A stretch of DNA of 39,935 bases from Comamonadaceae bacterium (GTDB lineage Bacteria > Pseudomonadota > Gammaproteobacteria > Burkholderiales > Burkholderiaceae_C). The translations under genes were made by a program, and so were the position numbers. Where the stretch lies: positions 1 through 39,935 of the forward strand of contig JAIXOX010000056.1 of assembly GCA_027486555.1 (NCBI GenBank), given 5' to 3'. Under the pieces are notes generated by a model, which ran no database searches, was not told where the DNA came from, and saw nothing but the letters and a program-made list of their open reading frames with translations. Below are positions 19,772 through 29,523 of this stretch, one piece after another (position 1 is the stretch's first letter; every line of letters starts with the position of its first letter).

Positions 19772-20389
19772 ATGACACCTCAACGCGTATGGCGCATTGG
19801 CCTGACAGGCGGCATTGGCAGTGGCAAAAGCACCGTGGGAGCCATGATGGCCCGCTCTGGTGCTGCACTCATTGATGCCGATGCCATTTCCAGAAGCTTA
19901 ACGGCTCCTGGTGGACGTGCCATGGCGGCCATTGAGAGCACTTTCGGTCCAGGCATGGTGGGTCCAGACGGTGCCATGGACCGACAAGCCATGCGCGAAC
20001 TGGTCTTCAAAGACCCGAATGCCAAACGCCAACTCGAACACATCATCCATCCTCTGGTCAGTCAAGTGGTCGCCGAACAAGCACAGTCAGCGTTGCACCA
20101 AGGCCAGCAATGCCTGATTTTTGATGTGCCACTGTTGGTCGAATCGGGGGCTCGGTGGCGTCGTCAGCTTGACCGTGTTCTGGTGATCGACTGTGACGAA
20201 GACACCCAATGTCAGAGGGTCATGCTCAGAAATGGACTGAACGCTGTGGAGGTTCAAAGGATCATCCAACAACAAGCCACACGGGCACAAAGACTCGCTT
20301 GTGCCGACCTGGTTATTTTCAATCAGGGCCTGAGTTTGTCTCAATTAGAAACTCAAGTAACTCAAGTGGTCGCTGACTTCGGGCTATGA
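19772..20389 (+). CDS. coaE: Dephospho-CoA kinase
   Basis: Last step of coenzyme A synthesis: phosphorylates the ribose 3' hydroxyl of dephospho-CoA. P-loop GGIGSGKS at residues 13-20 (IGLTGGIGSGKSTVG), DADAISRSLTAPGG, LEHIIHPLV and DVPLLVESG are family signatures. 205 aa, E. coli 206. Six bp separate it from pilD and 22 bp from zapD, so all belong to one run. Confidence 0.96.
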   Translation: MTPQRVWRIGLTGGIGSGKSTVGAMMARSGAALIDADAISRSLTAPGGRAMAAIESTFGPGMVGPDGAMDRQAMRELVFKDPNAKRQLEHIIHPLVSQVVAEQAQSALHQGQQCLIFDVPLLVESGARWRRQLDRVLVIDCDEDTQCQRVMLRNGLNAVEVQRIIQQQATRAQRLACADLVIFNQGLSLSQLETQVTQVVADFGL

Positions 20390-20411
20390 TTACGCCACTG
20401 GAAAATGCTGC

Positions 20412-21167
20412 GTGATACTGTACGAATATCCCTTCAACGAGCGCATTCGCACTTATTTGCGTCTGCATCAACTCTTTAATCGCTTGAGTCAACTGACTCA
20501 GCGGGCGGAGTCTATCGACCATCACTTTGCACTGACCACCTTGTTTGAAATCATGGAAGTCGGCTCACGATCGGAACTCAAATCGGACGTTTTGAAGGAT
20601 TTAGAGCGACAAAAGCAGCTCTACGGCAGTTACAGAGGCAACCCAGCCATTTCAGAAAAAGCACTTGATCAGTTAATCTCGCAACTCGACGAGCTTTTCG
20701 ACACACTGAATCAAGTCAATGGAAAAATTGGCCAAAGCCTGACCGAAAGCGATTTTTTGATGGCATTGCGCAGCCGCGTCGTCATCCCCGGGGGAACCTG
20801 CGAATTTGATTTACCCGCATACCACGCATGGCAGCACCACGATGCCCGCAGCAGATCATCCGATCTGAATGCTTGGTCTGCCCCATTTGCACCTTTGTCC
20901 AACGCCATTCAAATGTTGCTGCAAATGCTGCGCGAATCAGGCACCAACCAAAAGGTCATGGCACCGTTAGGCCAATTGCAGCAAAACTTGCCACAAGGTC
21001 GCACTTACCAGCTTTTGCGTCTGAAAATCGACTCATCGCTGGGCATCACACCCGAAATCAGCTGCAACAGATTGCTGGTGGTGATCCGCATGATGCGGCA
21101 GCAAACCGAGGGAAAACTGGTGGCCACGACTGAAGATGTCCCTTTTGAAATGTCCTTGTGCGCATGA
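20412..21167 (+). CDS. zapD: Cell division protein ZapD
   Basis: Cytoplasmic FtsZ-associated protein that bundles FtsZ filaments at the division ring. The 251-aa protein begins MILYEYPFNERIRTYLRLHQ, the YacF/DUF1342 signature, followed by an alpha-helical N-terminal half and a beta-rich C-terminal half. The start is GTG at 20412. It ends in an ATGA overlap with yacG. The coaE-zapD-yacG order matches that in E. coli, where the three genes also cluster. Confidence 0.95.
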   Translation: MILYEYPFNERIRTYLRLHQLFNRLSQLTQRAESIDHHFALTTLFEIMEVGSRSELKSDVLKDLERQKQLYGSYRGNPAISEKALDQLISQLDELFDTLNQVNGKIGQSLTESDFLMALRSRVVIPGGTCEFDLPAYHAWQHHDARSRSSDLNAWSAPFAPLSNAIQMLLQMLRESGTNQKVMAPLGQLQQNLPQGRTYQLLRLKIDSSLGITPEISCNRLLVVIRMMRQQTEGKLVATTEDVPFEMSLCA

Positions 21168-21379
21168 GCGACTCAGAAACACCCGAAATGTTTACGGCCC
21201 GCAAAGTACGATGCCCTGCCTGCGCAGGGCAAAGCCTCTACAGCCAAGCCAACCCTTATCGCCCGTTTTGCAGTGCCCGCTGCAAAGGTGTGGACTTGGG
21301 GGCTTGGGCCAGCGAAGAATTCAAACTGCCCGAGGACACTCCGCCTGACGCGACTTTGGGTGATCCGCGCTTGCATTGA
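21164..21379 (+). CDS. yacG: DNA gyrase inhibitor YacG
   Basis: 71-aa zinc protein with four cysteines at residues 17, 20, 36 and 40 (CPAC and CSARC). The family binds GyrB and inhibits gyrase in E. coli. DLGAWASEEFKLP is the conserved C-terminal part. The ATG overlaps the zapD stop (ATGA), so translation is probably coupled. It is convergent with mutT, with 21 bp between them. Confidence 0.94.
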   Translation: MSDSETPEMFTARKVRCPACAGQSLYSQANPYRPFCSARCKGVDLGAWASEEFKLPEDTPPDATLGDPRLH

Positions 21380-21400
21380 GTTGATCGAACCCTTCGGGAT

Positions 21401-21880
21401 TCAACGGTGGGCCGCACCACTGAAGCGGCGTTCTTCGGCCAACCACCCCAAAACAGGCACCGTGCCCGGCAACACAGGCACCACGGCCACGGGCAAATTC
21501 TGCCATGCGTGCGATTGGGCTTCGCGCATTTGCAGCTCTCCCTGCCAATCCCACACCTTGCAAAAGTGCAGCCGCACGAGGGCGTGGGGGTAATCGACCA
21601 TCTGCGTTTTCCAGACCTGCGCTGGCCCGATGGTGATGCCCAGCTCTTCTTGAAGTTCACGGCGCAGCGCTTGCTCGACCGATTCGCCCGCCTCCAGCTT
21701 GCCGCCCGGGAATTCCCAGTAGCCCGCATAGACCTTGCCCTCGGGGCGCGAGGTCAGCAAGAACTCTTCGCCTTGCATCAGCACGCCCACTGCCACATCC
21801 ACCACAGCACGATCAGCCTGGCCTGCGCTCAAGTCGTCGCGCGCAAGCGCACCATCGGCGACCAGTAAACCTTGGGTCAT
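21401..21880 (-). CDS. mutT: MutT-type Nudix hydrolase (8-oxo-dGTP diphosphatase)
   Basis: Predicted nucleotide-pool sanitising enzyme. The Nudix box runs from GGKLEAGESVEQ to RRELQEELGI (residues 59-82), preceded by SRPEGKVYAGYWEFPGG as in MutT. 159 aa, longer than E. coli MutT (129), mostly from about 25 extra N-terminal residues; a later start cannot be excluded. The ATG overlaps the DUF815 stop (ATGA). MutT is the best fit by motif, but related Nudix enzymes with other nucleotides are possible. Confidence 0.88.
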   Translation of the reverse strand: MTQGLLVADGALARDDLSAGQADRAVVDVAVGVLMQGEEFLLTSRPEGKVYAGYWEFPGGKLEAGESVEQALRRELQEELGITIGPAQVWKTQMVDYPHALVRLHFCKVWDWQGELQMREAQSHAWQNLPVAVVPVLPGTVPVLGWLAEERRFSGAAHR

Positions 21881-22779
21881 GCGCGGTCCACAGAGGGATC
21901 GGTTTGGCGGCCCATCATGTCACGCGCAAACTGGTACGCCACACGGCCACTGCGTGAACCACGCTCCAAAGCCCACAGCAGCGCATCTGGGCGTGCGGCC
22001 TCGATTTGCGCTGGCGTGGCGCCCAAAGCGCTGAGCCACTGTCTCGCAATGGTCAGGTACTCGTCTTGCGAGAAGGGGTAAAAACTGATCCACAGACCAA
22101 ATCGCTCGGACAGGGAAATTTTCTCTTCCACGCCCTCACCGGGATGCACTTCGCCATCGTCTGTGTGTTTGTAGGTGAGGTTTTCACTCATGTACTCGGG
22201 CAGCAAATGGCGGCGGTTGCTGGTGGCGTAGACCAGCACATTGGGCGTTGAGGCGGCCACGGTGCCGTCCAGGATCGACTTGAGGGCTTTGTAGCCCGGC
22301 TCGCCGTCTTCAAAGCTCAGGTCATCACAATAAACCACGAATTTTTCAGGGCGGCTCGCCACCACTTCGATGATGTCAGGCAAATCGGTCAAGTCTTCCT
22401 TGTCTACCTCAATCAAGCGCAGGCCTTGCGGCGCATAGGTGTTCAGGCAGGCCTTGATGAGCGATGACTTGCCCGTGCCGCGTGCGCCCGTCAGCAGTAC
22501 GTTGTTGGCGGGACGACCGTTCACAAACTGTTCGGTGTTGCGCTGCAGCTTTTCTTTTTGATCGTCAATTTCTTTCAGATCGGCCAGCGTCATGGCCGCC
22601 ACATGGCGCACCGGCTCCAAAACGCCGTGGCCCGACGACCGCTTGCGGTAACGCCAGGCAATGGCTTGCGTCCAATCGGGGGCCGACAGGGGTTGGGGCA
22701 AGACCGATTCAATGCGGTCAACCAATTGGCTGACTTTGGCCAGCAGTTGATCCAATGCGGAAGTGGCAGGTGTATTCAT
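21877..22779 (-). CDS. DUF815-family P-loop ATPase
   Basis: 300-aa ATPase with Walker [10 protein letters not shown] at 98-106, a Walker B-like [10 protein letters not shown] near 152, and sensor region [15 protein letters not shown]. It resembles AAA+ proteins of family DUF815, whose cellular role is not established. The ATG at 22779 was chosen because family members begin about 100 residues before the P-loop; an 18-codon extension into argJ is unlikely. Both ends overlap neighbours by 4 bp (argJ stop, mutT start). This tight argJ-DUF815-mutT arrangement is typical of the lineage. Confidence 0.9.
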   Translation of the reverse strand: MNTPATSALDQLLAKVSQLVDRIESVLPQPLSAPDWTQAIAWRYRKRSSGHGVLEPVRHVAAMTLADLKEIDDQKEKLQRNTEQFVNGRPANNVLLTGARGTGKSSLIKACLNTYAPQGLRLIEVDKEDLTDLPDIIEVVASRPEKFVVYCDDLSFEDGEPGYKALKSILDGTVAASTPNVLVYATSNRRHLLPEYMSENLTYKHTDDGEVHPGEGVEEKISLSERFGLWISFYPFSQDEYLTIARQWLSALGATPAQIEAARPDALLWALERGSRSGRVAYQFARDMMGRQTDPSVDRA

Positions 22780-24005
22780 GAACGGTAATCGGCGTTGATG
22801 GTGACGTAGTCGTGACTCAAGTCGCAGGTCCACACCGTGTCGCTGGCCGTGCCTCGGCCCAGGCCCACGCGCACGGTGATCTCGCTGCCTTTCATGACGC
22901 GCTGGCCGTCTTCTTCGCGGTATTCGGCGCGGCGTCCGCCTTGCGAGACCACATGCACATCGTCCAGGTGCAGCTCAATCAGGCCTTGGTCCAAATCTTC
23001 AATGCCCGCATAACCCACAGCCGCCAGGATGCGGCCCAGGTTCGGGTCGCTGGCAAAGAATGCAGTTTTGACCAAAGGCGAATGCGCAATGGCATAAGCC
23101 ACCAGACGACACTCTTCGTCCGTGCGCCCGCCTTCGACCTTCACGGTGATGAACTTGGTGGCACCTTCGCCATCGCGCACGATGGCGTGGGCCAGCTGGC
23201 GAGCCACTTGCATCAGTCCTTGCATCAGGGCTTGGCCGTCTGCGCTGTCCAGTGACGTGATAGGGGCATGCGCCGCCTTGTGTGTGGCGATCAACATGAA
23301 GGAATCGTTGGTCGAGGTGTCGCCGTCGATGGTGATCCGGTTGAACGACCCATCGACCAGTTGCTTGGCCAAAGCGGGCAACAAGGCGGGGGCAATGCAG
23401 GCATCGGTCGCCACAAAACCCAGCATGGTGGCCATGTTGGGGCGGATCATGCCCGCGCCCTTGCTGATGCCGGTGATGCTCACCGTTTGCCCACCCACCT
23501 GGACCTGCACACTGGCTGCTTTTGGCACGGTGTCGGTGGTCATGATGCCTTCTGCTGCATTGAACCAATGGGCTGGCTGTACATCGGCCAGCGCGGCAGG
23601 CAAGCCTGCCACGATGCGGTCCACTGGCAGCGGCTCCATGATCACGCCGGTCGAAAAAGGCAGAACCTGCTCGGGCCTGCACTGCAGCAAGCTGGCCAAG
23701 GCCTCGCAAGTCTGGCGTGCTTGGGCCAAGCCAGAAGCGCCTGTGCCAGCGTTGGCATTACCCGTATTGATGACCAAGGCTCGCACGGCACTGCCTGCAG
23801 CCAGGTGCTCACGGCAGACCTGCACAGGGGCCGCGCAAAAGCGGTTGCGGGTGAACACACCCGCCACGCTGGCACCTTCGTCCAGCACAAACACCGTGAG
23901 GTCTTTGCGGTTGGCTTTGCGCACACCTGCTTGGGCAACACCAATGCGCACCCCCTCGATGAGGCTCAGTTGTGCGGGGTCCAGTGGGGGCAAGTTCACA
24001 GGCAT
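22776..24005 (-). CDS. argJ: Bifunctional ornithine acetyltransferase / N-acetylglutamate synthase ArgJ
   Basis: Transfers acetyl from N-acetylornithine to glutamate in the cyclic arginine pathway, and may also use acetyl-CoA. The self-cleavage site lies in [16 protein letters not shown], with Thr193 as nucleophile after Ala192. The alpha and beta chains are therefore about 192 and 217 residues. Other signatures: [31 protein letters not shown]. 409 aa, ATG start. A terminator separates it from secA upstream. Whether it has both activities or only the acetyltransferase one cannot be read from sequence. Confidence 0.96.
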   Translation of the reverse strand: MPVNLPPLDPAQLSLIEGVRIGVAQAGVRKANRKDLTVFVLDEGASVAGVFTRNRFCAAPVQVCREHLAAGSAVRALVINTGNANAGTGASGLAQARQTCEALASLLQCRPEQVLPFSTGVIMEPLPVDRIVAGLPAALADVQPAHWFNAAEGIMTTDTVPKAASVQVQVGGQTVSITGISKGAGMIRPNMATMLGFVATDACIAPALLPALAKQLVDGSFNRITIDGDTSTNDSFMLIATHKAAHAPITSLDSADGQALMQGLMQVARQLAHAIVRDGEGATKFITVKVEGGRTDEECRLVAYAIAHSPLVKTAFFASDPNLGRILAAVGYAGIEDLDQGLIELHLDDVHVVSQGGRRAEYREEDGQRVMKGSEITVRVGLGRGTASDTVWTCDLSHDYVTINADYRS

Positions 24006-24047
24006 GAGGATCTTTCAAACAAAGTAGATACACACAACATCAACGTG

Positions 24048-24070
24048 AAAACGGACCGAAGTCCGTTTTT
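24048..24070. terminator. Bidirectional terminator between secA and argJ
   Basis: AAAACGGAC (24048-24056) pairs with GTCCGTTTTT (24061-24070) around a CGAA loop. U-runs are present on both strands. It ends the secA transcript 15 bp past its stop and isolates argJ. Confidence 0.85.
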
Positions 24071-24084
24071 CGGAGCTTATTTCT

Positions 24085-26835
24085 TCAAGCCAGTTTGCCG
24101 TGGCACTGCTTGAATTTCTTGCCACTTCCACAGGGGCAAGGGTCGTTACGCCCGACCTGACCCCAATCTTTGGCCAAGTTGGACAGGTCGGCCTCAGGTT
24201 GTGTTCGAGCTTGACCATTTTCATCGGAAGCGATGTAGGTCACGTTGCTGATGTGCTCAGCACGTTCTTCTATCGCCTGAGCAGCCTGCTGGATTTGATC
24301 TCCAGAATCGATTCGCACCGTCATGAGTGTTCGGGTGACTTCGTTCTTGACAGCGTCCAGCAACTGACCAAACAATTCGAAAGCTTCGCGTTTGTATTCT
24401 TGCTTGGGCTGCTTTTGCGCATAACCTCTTAAGTGAATACCTTGTCTCAAATAATCGAGTGCACTCAAATGTTCGCGCCAATGCGTGTCAATGCTTTGCA
24501 ACAAGATCATTCGCTCAAATGAGGTGAACTGCTCAGCGCCCACGTTTTCGAGTTTTTCTAAAAACTGGGCATTGGCGGCGTCAACGACCCATTCCACAAT
24601 TTCTTCATCGGTGATCGCATTGGCAGCCTGAACCTTGTCTTTCAGGCCCAACTCCATACCCCACTCTTCTGCCAGCACTTTTTCCAAGCTGACCAAATCC
24701 CACTGTTCCTCCACCGATTCGACGGGCACGTATTGTCTGACCATGTCGGTGAAACATCCTTCACGCAAACCTGCAATCTGGCCATTCAAATCACTGGCAT
24801 CCAGAATGTCGTTGCGTTGCTGATAGATGACCTTGCGTTGGTCATTGGACACATCATCGTATTCCAGCAGTTGTTTGCGAATGTCAAAGTTGCGCCCTTC
24901 GACTTTGCGTTGTGCGCTTTCGATGCTGCGCGTCACAATGCCTGCCTCAATGGCTTCACCCTCTGGCATTTTCAAGCGATCCATGATGGCGCGTACGCGG
25001 TCACCCGCAAAGATCCGCATCAATGGGTCGTCCAAGCTCAGATAAAAGCGCGAAGAACCCGGGTCGCCCTGGCGTCCTGAACGTCCACGCAACTGATTGT
25101 CAATTCGCCGTGACTCATGCCTTTCAGTCGCAATGATCCGCAATCCACCCAATGCCTTGACTTGCTCGTGCGTGACTTTCCACTGCTCTCGCAAACTGTG
25201 AACACGGACCTGACGTTGATCGGGTGTGAGACTTTCATCGGACTCAATGGCTTGAACATCCTTTTCGATATTGCCACCCAACACAATGTCGGTTCCACGG
25301 CCCGCCATGTTTGTGGCAATCGTGATCATGGCGGGCTGCCCTGCTTGTGCGACGATGTCTGCTTCTCGGGCATGCTGTTTTGCATTCAAAACTTGATGCG
25401 GCAACTTCTCTTGCGTCAAGAGATTCGAGATCAACTCTGAATTTTCAATCGAGGTCGTGCCCACCAAGACGGGTTGTCCACGCTCATGGCACTCACGAAT
25501 ATCTGCAATTGCTGCGGTATAGCGTTCTTGAGATGTTTTGTAGACACGGTCAAGTTGGTCTTCTCGCTGGCTCTTACGGTGCGGCGGAACCACCACGGTT
25601 TCAAGACCGTAAATTTCCTGGAACTCGTAAGCCTCGGTATCAGCCGTACCCGTCATGCCGCCAATCTTGTTGTAAAGACGGAAATAGTTCTGAAAAGTGA
25701 TGGATGCCAAAGTTTGGTTTTCTGCCTGAATCTGCACCCCTTCTTTGGCCTCTACGGCCTGGTGCAATCCATCACTCCAGCGTCTACCGGTCATCAATCG
25801 GCCCGTGAACTCGTCCACAATGATGATTTCACCATTCTGAACCACGTAATGCTGGTCTTTATGGTAAAGATTGACGGCACGCAATGCCGCGTTCAAGTGG
25901 TGCATCAAGCTGATGTTGGCTGGATCGTACAGGCTCGCACCTTGAGGGATCAGCTCCAACTGAGACAACACGGCTTCCGCTTTTTCGTGTCCCTGTTCTG
26001 TCAAAAACACTTGGTGCGATTTTTCATCCACGGTGAAGTCACCAGGAACCTCAATCCCTTCACCCGTGCGGGGGTCGGCTTCGCCTATTTGACGCGTCAA
26101 CAGCGGCACCACCTGGTTCATGGCCAAATATGTAGCTGTGTGATCCTCTGCTTGGCCACTGATGATCAGTGGGGTTCGCGCCTCATCGATCAAAATCGAA
26201 TCTACCTCATCAATGATGGCGTAATTCAGAGGGCGTTGAACACGGTCATGAGCTTCATAAACCATGTTATCGCGCAGATAGTCAAAGCCATATTCATTGT
26301 TGGTGCCATAGGTGATATCTGCGTTGTAAGCGGATTGCTTGTCCTCTCGTGGCAGCTGGGCCAAATTGATACCCACTGTCAAACCTAAAAAGTTGTACAG
26401 CTTGCCCATCCATTGCGCATCCCTTGAAGCCAAGTAGTCATTGACGGTGACCACGTGAACCCCTTTGCCTGCAATGGCATTCAAGTAGGCAGGCAAGGTG
26501 GAAGTGAGTGTTTTGCCTTCACCTGTGCGCATTTCTGCAATTTTGCCGTTGTGCAGTGCAATACCACCGGCAAGTTGAACATCAAAGTGCCGCATTTTCA
26601 TGCTGCGCTTTGAGCCCTCACGAACCACAGCAAAGGCTTCGGGCAACAAGGCATCCAAAGTCTCGCCAGCGGCACAACGATCACGAAACTGCTGAGTCTT
26701 GCTCCTCAATTCATCATCACTCAGCCCCTCCAAACCGGCCTCAAGTGCATTGATGCGCTCAACTGTTTTACGATATTGCTTGAGCAGACGATCATTGCGA
26801 CTGCCGAAAATTTTGGTAAGGAATGGGATGGCCAT
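24085..26835 (-). CDS. secA: Protein translocase ATPase SecA
   Basis: Motor for post-translational export through SecYEG. The 916-aa protein carries Walker A MRTGEGKT (102-109), the DEVD box in [18 protein letters not shown], motif [33 protein letters not shown], and the C-terminal zinc/SecB-binding tail [14 protein letters not shown]. The ATG at 26835 yields the usual [17 protein letters not shown]-terminus; a TTG 24 bases upstream is not needed. No secM is seen upstream; the divergent gene is dciA-like. It is the only Sec component in the window, whereas all three Tat genes are present. Confidence 0.98.
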   Translation of the reverse strand: MAIPFLTKIFGSRNDRLLKQYRKTVERINALEAGLEGLSDDELRSKTQQFRDRCAAGETLDALLPEAFAVVREGSKRSMKMRHFDVQLAGGIALHNGKIAEMRTGEGKTLTSTLPAYLNAIAGKGVHVVTVNDYLASRDAQWMGKLYNFLGLTVGINLAQLPREDKQSAYNADITYGTNNEYGFDYLRDNMVYEAHDRVQRPLNYAIIDEVDSILIDEARTPLIISGQAEDHTATYLAMNQVVPLLTRQIGEADPRTGEGIEVPGDFTVDEKSHQVFLTEQGHEKAEAVLSQLELIPQGASLYDPANISLMHHLNAALRAVNLYHKDQHYVVQNGEIIIVDEFTGRLMTGRRWSDGLHQAVEAKEGVQIQAENQTLASITFQNYFRLYNKIGGMTGTADTEAYEFQEIYGLETVVVPPHRKSQREDQLDRVYKTSQERYTAAIADIRECHERGQPVLVGTTSIENSELISNLLTQEKLPHQVLNAKQHAREADIVAQAGQPAMITIATNMAGRGTDIVLGGNIEKDVQAIESDESLTPDQRQVRVHSLREQWKVTHEQVKALGGLRIIATERHESRRIDNQLRGRSGRQGDPGSSRFYLSLDDPLMRIFAGDRVRAIMDRLKMPEGEAIEAGIVTRSIESAQRKVEGRNFDIRKQLLEYDDVSNDQRKVIYQQRNDILDASDLNGQIAGLREGCFTDMVRQYVPVESVEEQWDLVSLEKVLAEEWGMELGLKDKVQAANAITDEEIVEWVVDAANAQFLEKLENVGAEQFTSFERMILLQSIDTHWREHLSALDYLRQGIHLRGYAQKQPKQEYKREAFELFGQLLDAVKNEVTRTLMTVRIDSGDQIQQAAQAIEERAEHISNVTYIASDENGQARTQPEADLSNLAKDWGQVGRNDPCPCGSGKKFKQCHGKLA

Positions 26836-27059
26836 GTTGATTTGATCCACCTTCAGCAAATGGCTGAAAAACAGACCGTCTATCCTGTCAGGTTAAAAGA
26901 TTCAAGAAAACCAGTCTAAGGAGACAATGCGCCCCACGACCTTGGCTGCACTTTGGGGGCTCGCCTTAAGCTCTTGATTTTAGCCTCACGCTCAAGTCGA
27001 CCAAAGACCTTATCCCAGCTGCCATCCTTGCTGGATAATGGTGCAGCCAAACATACCGC

Positions 27060-27362
27060 ATGCCACGCCGCCACCACGCCATCCCCTTGCAACAAGCTGC
27101 CTTGGAATCACCGTCCCTGGCCTCGCTGATGAACCGCGTCCATGCCTCCACTGAGCGCTTGAACGTTATAAGGTCTTTGCTTCCAACAGCTTTGCGCCCA
27201 AATGTCCAAGCTGGCCCATTAGATGAAGGTTGCTGGTGTCTGATGGTTCAGTCCAATGCCGTTGCCGCCAAACTCCGTCAAATGGTGCCAGCTTTATTGG
27301 CCCACCTGAACACACGCGGCTTGGGTGTGATTTCAATTCGCATCAAAGTTCAAAACCGGTAA
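27060..27362 (+). CDS. DciA-like protein (DUF721)
   Basis: 100-aa protein with a KH-like DUF721 core: SLASLMNRVHASTERLNVIRS, a DEGCWCLMVQSNAVAAKLRQ strand-helix unit, and LPAVLAHLN-like ALLAHLNTRGLG. Family members (DciA) help load the replicative helicase DnaB. Short compared with many DciA proteins, so the C-terminal tail is minimal. It lies next to secA in divergent orientation, as in related Burkholderiales. Family assignment is by eye and moderate. Confidence 0.72.
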   Translation: MPRRHHAIPLQQAALESPSLASLMNRVHASTERLNVIRSLLPTALRPNVQAGPLDEGCWCLMVQSNAVAAKLRQMVPALLAHLNTRGLGVISIRIKVQNR

Positions 27363-27404
27363 TCGTCCTCGCTTGGGGAAAGTGATCAAGTCGACAAGCA
27401 AAAA

Positions 27405-27434
27405 AAAACCTTGATCTCTGAGATCAAGGTTTTT
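27405..27434. terminator. Bidirectional terminator between dciA-like gene and tRNA-Thr
   Basis: CCTTGATCT (27409-27417) pairs with AGATCAAGG (27421-27429), flanked by a run of A on the left and T on the right. It therefore works on both strands: after the plus-strand DciA-like gene and after the minus-strand tRNA. Confidence 0.88.
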
Positions 27435-27440
27435 TAAAAT

Positions 27441-27516
27441 TTGGTGCCGCTTGTCGGATTCGAACTGACGACCTACCGCTTACAAGGCGGGTGCTCTACC
27501 AACTGAGCTAAAGCGG
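27441..27516 (-). tRNA. tRNA-Thr (anticodon TGT)
   Basis: 76 nt including an encoded CCA. Acceptor GCCGCTT pairs fully with AAGCGGC; D arm GCTC...GAGC; anticodon loop CTTGTAA gives TGT; T loop TTCGAAT. The anticodon stem has a C-U opposition at its first pair and the T stem one A-C opposition. A terminator follows on the same strand. Confidence 0.95.
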
Positions 27517-27525
27517 CACGGGCTG

Positions 27526-27554
27526 AATTTTAACGTGCTATTCGACCAAGTCAG
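27526..27554 (-). promoter_or_regulatory. Putative tRNA-Thr promoter
   Basis: On the minus strand CTGACT and TAAAAT (27526-27531) are 17 bp apart, and the -10 box ends 9 bp before the mature tRNA 5' end. The location is right, the -35 match is only fair. Confidence 0.4.
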
Positions 27555-27570
27555 CCGATGAAGAGAATTT

Positions 27571-28017
27571 TTATTTGACTCGCTTTAACGCAGGTCGACC
27601 CGATCCAACTGGTGGGAGCTTAGGTGGCTCCTCGGTTTGCAAAACACTTTTTGCTGCAGCAGGTGGATCGACTGGAATCGGCCTTGATTCATCATCACTG
27701 ACCGGAAAAGCCATACCCTGACCGTTTTCGCGTGCGTAGATAGCCATGACCCGATGAATGGGCACCATGATGTCACGAGGCTTTCCACCAAAACGGGCTT
27801 TGAACTCTATGAATTCATTGCCCAATTTCAATGAGCTTGTGGCATCCATGCTCACGTTCAGAACAATTTCTCCACCTTGTACATATTCACGAGGAACTTG
27901 GACCGAATTGTCAACTTTGACAGCGACATAAGGTGTGAAGCCGTTTTCTGAACACCATTCATAAAGTGCACGTATCAAATACGGTCGGGTCGAAGGCAAC
28001 TCGGTTGCATTGATCAT
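27571..28017 (-). CDS. sspB: ClpXP adaptor SspB
   Basis: Adaptor that hands ssrA-tagged proteins to ClpXP. The substrate-binding fold starts STRPYLIRALYEWCSENGFTPY and includes VPREYVQGGEIVLNVS. A flexible Pro-rich linker follows, and the C-terminus GRPALKRVK matches the ClpX-binding (XB) motif of E. coli SspB. 148 aa from the ATG at 28017 with GGAG 8 bp upstream. It follows sspA by 18 bp, as in E. coli. Confidence 0.95.
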   Translation of the reverse strand: MINATELPSTRPYLIRALYEWCSENGFTPYVAVKVDNSVQVPREYVQGGEIVLNVSMDATSSLKLGNEFIEFKARFGGKPRDIMVPIHRVMAIYARENGQGMAFPVSDDESRPIPVDPPAAAKSVLQTEEPPKLPPVGSGRPALKRVK

Positions 28018-28035
28018 TGTGAACTCCAAAGCAAT

Positions 28036-28647
28036 TTACTTGCGCATGACCTTTTCCGAGGGCGTCAAAGCCTCAATGTACGCAGGTCGGGAGAAAATGC
28101 GTTCAGCATACTTCAGCAAAGGTGCTGCATTTTTACTCAACTCGATGCCGTAGTAATCCAATCGCCACAACAAAGGTGCAATGGCTACATCCAACATAGA
28201 GAAATTATCGCCCAGCATGAACTTGTTCTTCAAGAATACGGGAGCCAGTTGAGTCAAACGATCACGAATGTGTGCACGCGCTTTTTCAAGTGTTTTATCA
28301 CTGCCCTTCAAAGCGCGATTTTCCAAAGTCAACACATGGGCAAACAGTTCTTTTTCAAAGTTGAGCAAGAAAAGACGCACGCGGGCACGGTCCACAGGGT
28401 CACCGGGCATCAACTGGGGATGAGGAAAACGCTCATCAATGTACTCGTTGATGATGTTCGACTCGTACAAGATCAGGTCACGCTCCACCAAAATCGGCAC
28501 TTGGCCGTAGGGGTTCATGACATTGATGTCTTCGGGCTTGTTGTAGAGGTCCACGTCACGGATTTCGAAATCCATGCCTTTTTCGAACAGCACAAAGCGG
28601 CAACGGTGGGAAAAAGGGCAAGTGGTTCCAGAATAAAGCACCATCAT
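28036..28647 (-). CDS. sspA: Stringent starvation protein A (GST-fold)
   Basis: 203-aa glutathione-S-transferase-fold protein that binds RNA polymerase and supports stress and stationary-phase transcription. The thioredoxin-like N-domain (MMVLYSGTTCPFSHRCRFVL, NPYGQVPILVERDLILYESN) is followed by an all-helical C-domain. The PYGQVPILVE surface is typical of SspA. It precedes sspB and comes after petC, a layout shared across beta- and gammaproteobacteria. A hairpin terminator sits only about 20 bp before its start. Confidence 0.95.
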   Translation of the reverse strand: MMVLYSGTTCPFSHRCRFVLFEKGMDFEIRDVDLYNKPEDINVMNPYGQVPILVERDLILYESNIINEYIDERFPHPQLMPGDPVDRARVRLFLLNFEKELFAHVLTLENRALKGSDKTLEKARAHIRDRLTQLAPVFLKNKFMLGDNFSMLDVAIAPLLWRLDYYGIELSKNAAPLLKYAERIFSRPAYIEALTPSEKVMRK

Positions 28648-28669
28648 GGCAAAGGCTCCTCAAAAAATC

Positions 28670-28702
28670 AAAAAGAGTGGAAGGCCCGAAGACCTGCCAC
28701 TC
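28670..28702 (-). terminator. Rho-independent terminator between petC and sspA
   Basis: On the minus strand GAGTGGCAGG pairs with CCTTCCACTC (stem spanning 28675-28702, one mismatch, loop TCTTCGGG), followed by TTTTTG. It lies 36 bp after the petC stop and 22 bp before the sspA ATG. Confidence 0.78.
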
Positions 28703-28738
28703 CACAATACCCAGCCCAGAAGCCGGGTGAAAGATCAA

Positions 28739-29503
28739 TTACTTGACGTCTTTCCAATACGCTGCGTTCAGACGCCAGGCGATAAAGGTGAAAAATGTCA
28801 AGAAAATCAGAACCCAGACACCGATTTGAACGCGTGCGTTTCGTCCCGGCTCGGCCATCCACTGCATGTATCCCACCAAGTCACCAACGGCTTGATCGTA
28901 TTGCAACGGGGTCATGGTGCCCGGCTTGACTTGTGTCCAGCCAGAAAAGATTTGGACTTTGTTGCCGTGCTCTTCTTTTTCTGTATAAATCGGCTCTCGC
29001 TCGCCTTGCAATTCCCACAAGGGGTTGGGCATGCCCACATTGGGCATGGCCAAGTTGTTCCAACCAGTCGGCTTGGTCGAGTCGCGGTAATAGGTGCGCA
29101 AATAGGTGTAGAGATAGTCGGCCCCCGTGCCACCATGGCCAGAACGCGAGCGGGCCATCAAGGTCAAGTCAGGTGGGTTCTTACCGAACCACTCTTTGGC
29201 CAAGACGGGGTCCATGGCCACTTTCATGTTGTCACCAACACGGTCCGTTGGAAACAACAGGTTGTCCTTGATCTGCTGCTCGGTCAAACCAATGTCTTTC
29301 AAACGATTGAAACGCATGAAAGCCGCCGAATGGCAATTGAGGCAGTAATTCACAAACAGCTTGGCACCGTTTTGCAAAGCGGCCAAGTCATTGGTTTTGT
29401 GAGGTGCTTTATCCCAGGCGATACCACCACCAGCGGCGTGGGCACCGGTCATCAGACCGAGGGCCATCACAAAGCCCAAAGCGAGTTTCTTGATGTTTTT
29501 CAT
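28739..29503 (-). CDS. petC: Ubiquinol-cytochrome c reductase, cytochrome c1
   Basis: Haem c subunit of the cytochrome bc1 complex that passes electrons from the Rieske centre to soluble cytochrome c. Signal peptide with AHA cleavage near residue 23; haem motif CLNCH at 54-58; a single C-terminal membrane anchor (VLIFLTFFTFIAWRL). 254 aa. 20 bp downstream of petB; last gene of petABC before the terminator. Confidence 0.96.
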   Translation of the reverse strand: MKNIKKLALGFVMALGLMTGAHAAGGGIAWDKAPHKTNDLAALQNGAKLFVNYCLNCHSAAFMRFNRLKDIGLTEQQIKDNLLFPTDRVGDNMKVAMDPVLAKEWFGKNPPDLTLMARSRSGHGGTGADYLYTYLRTYYRDSTKPTGWNNLAMPNVGMPNPLWELQGEREPIYTEKEEHGNKVQIFSGWTQVKPGTMTPLQYDQAVGDLVGYMQWMAEPGRNARVQIGVWVLIFLTFFTFIAWRLNAAYWKDVK

Positions 29504-29523
29504 GTTCTTGAATCTCCGTGATC

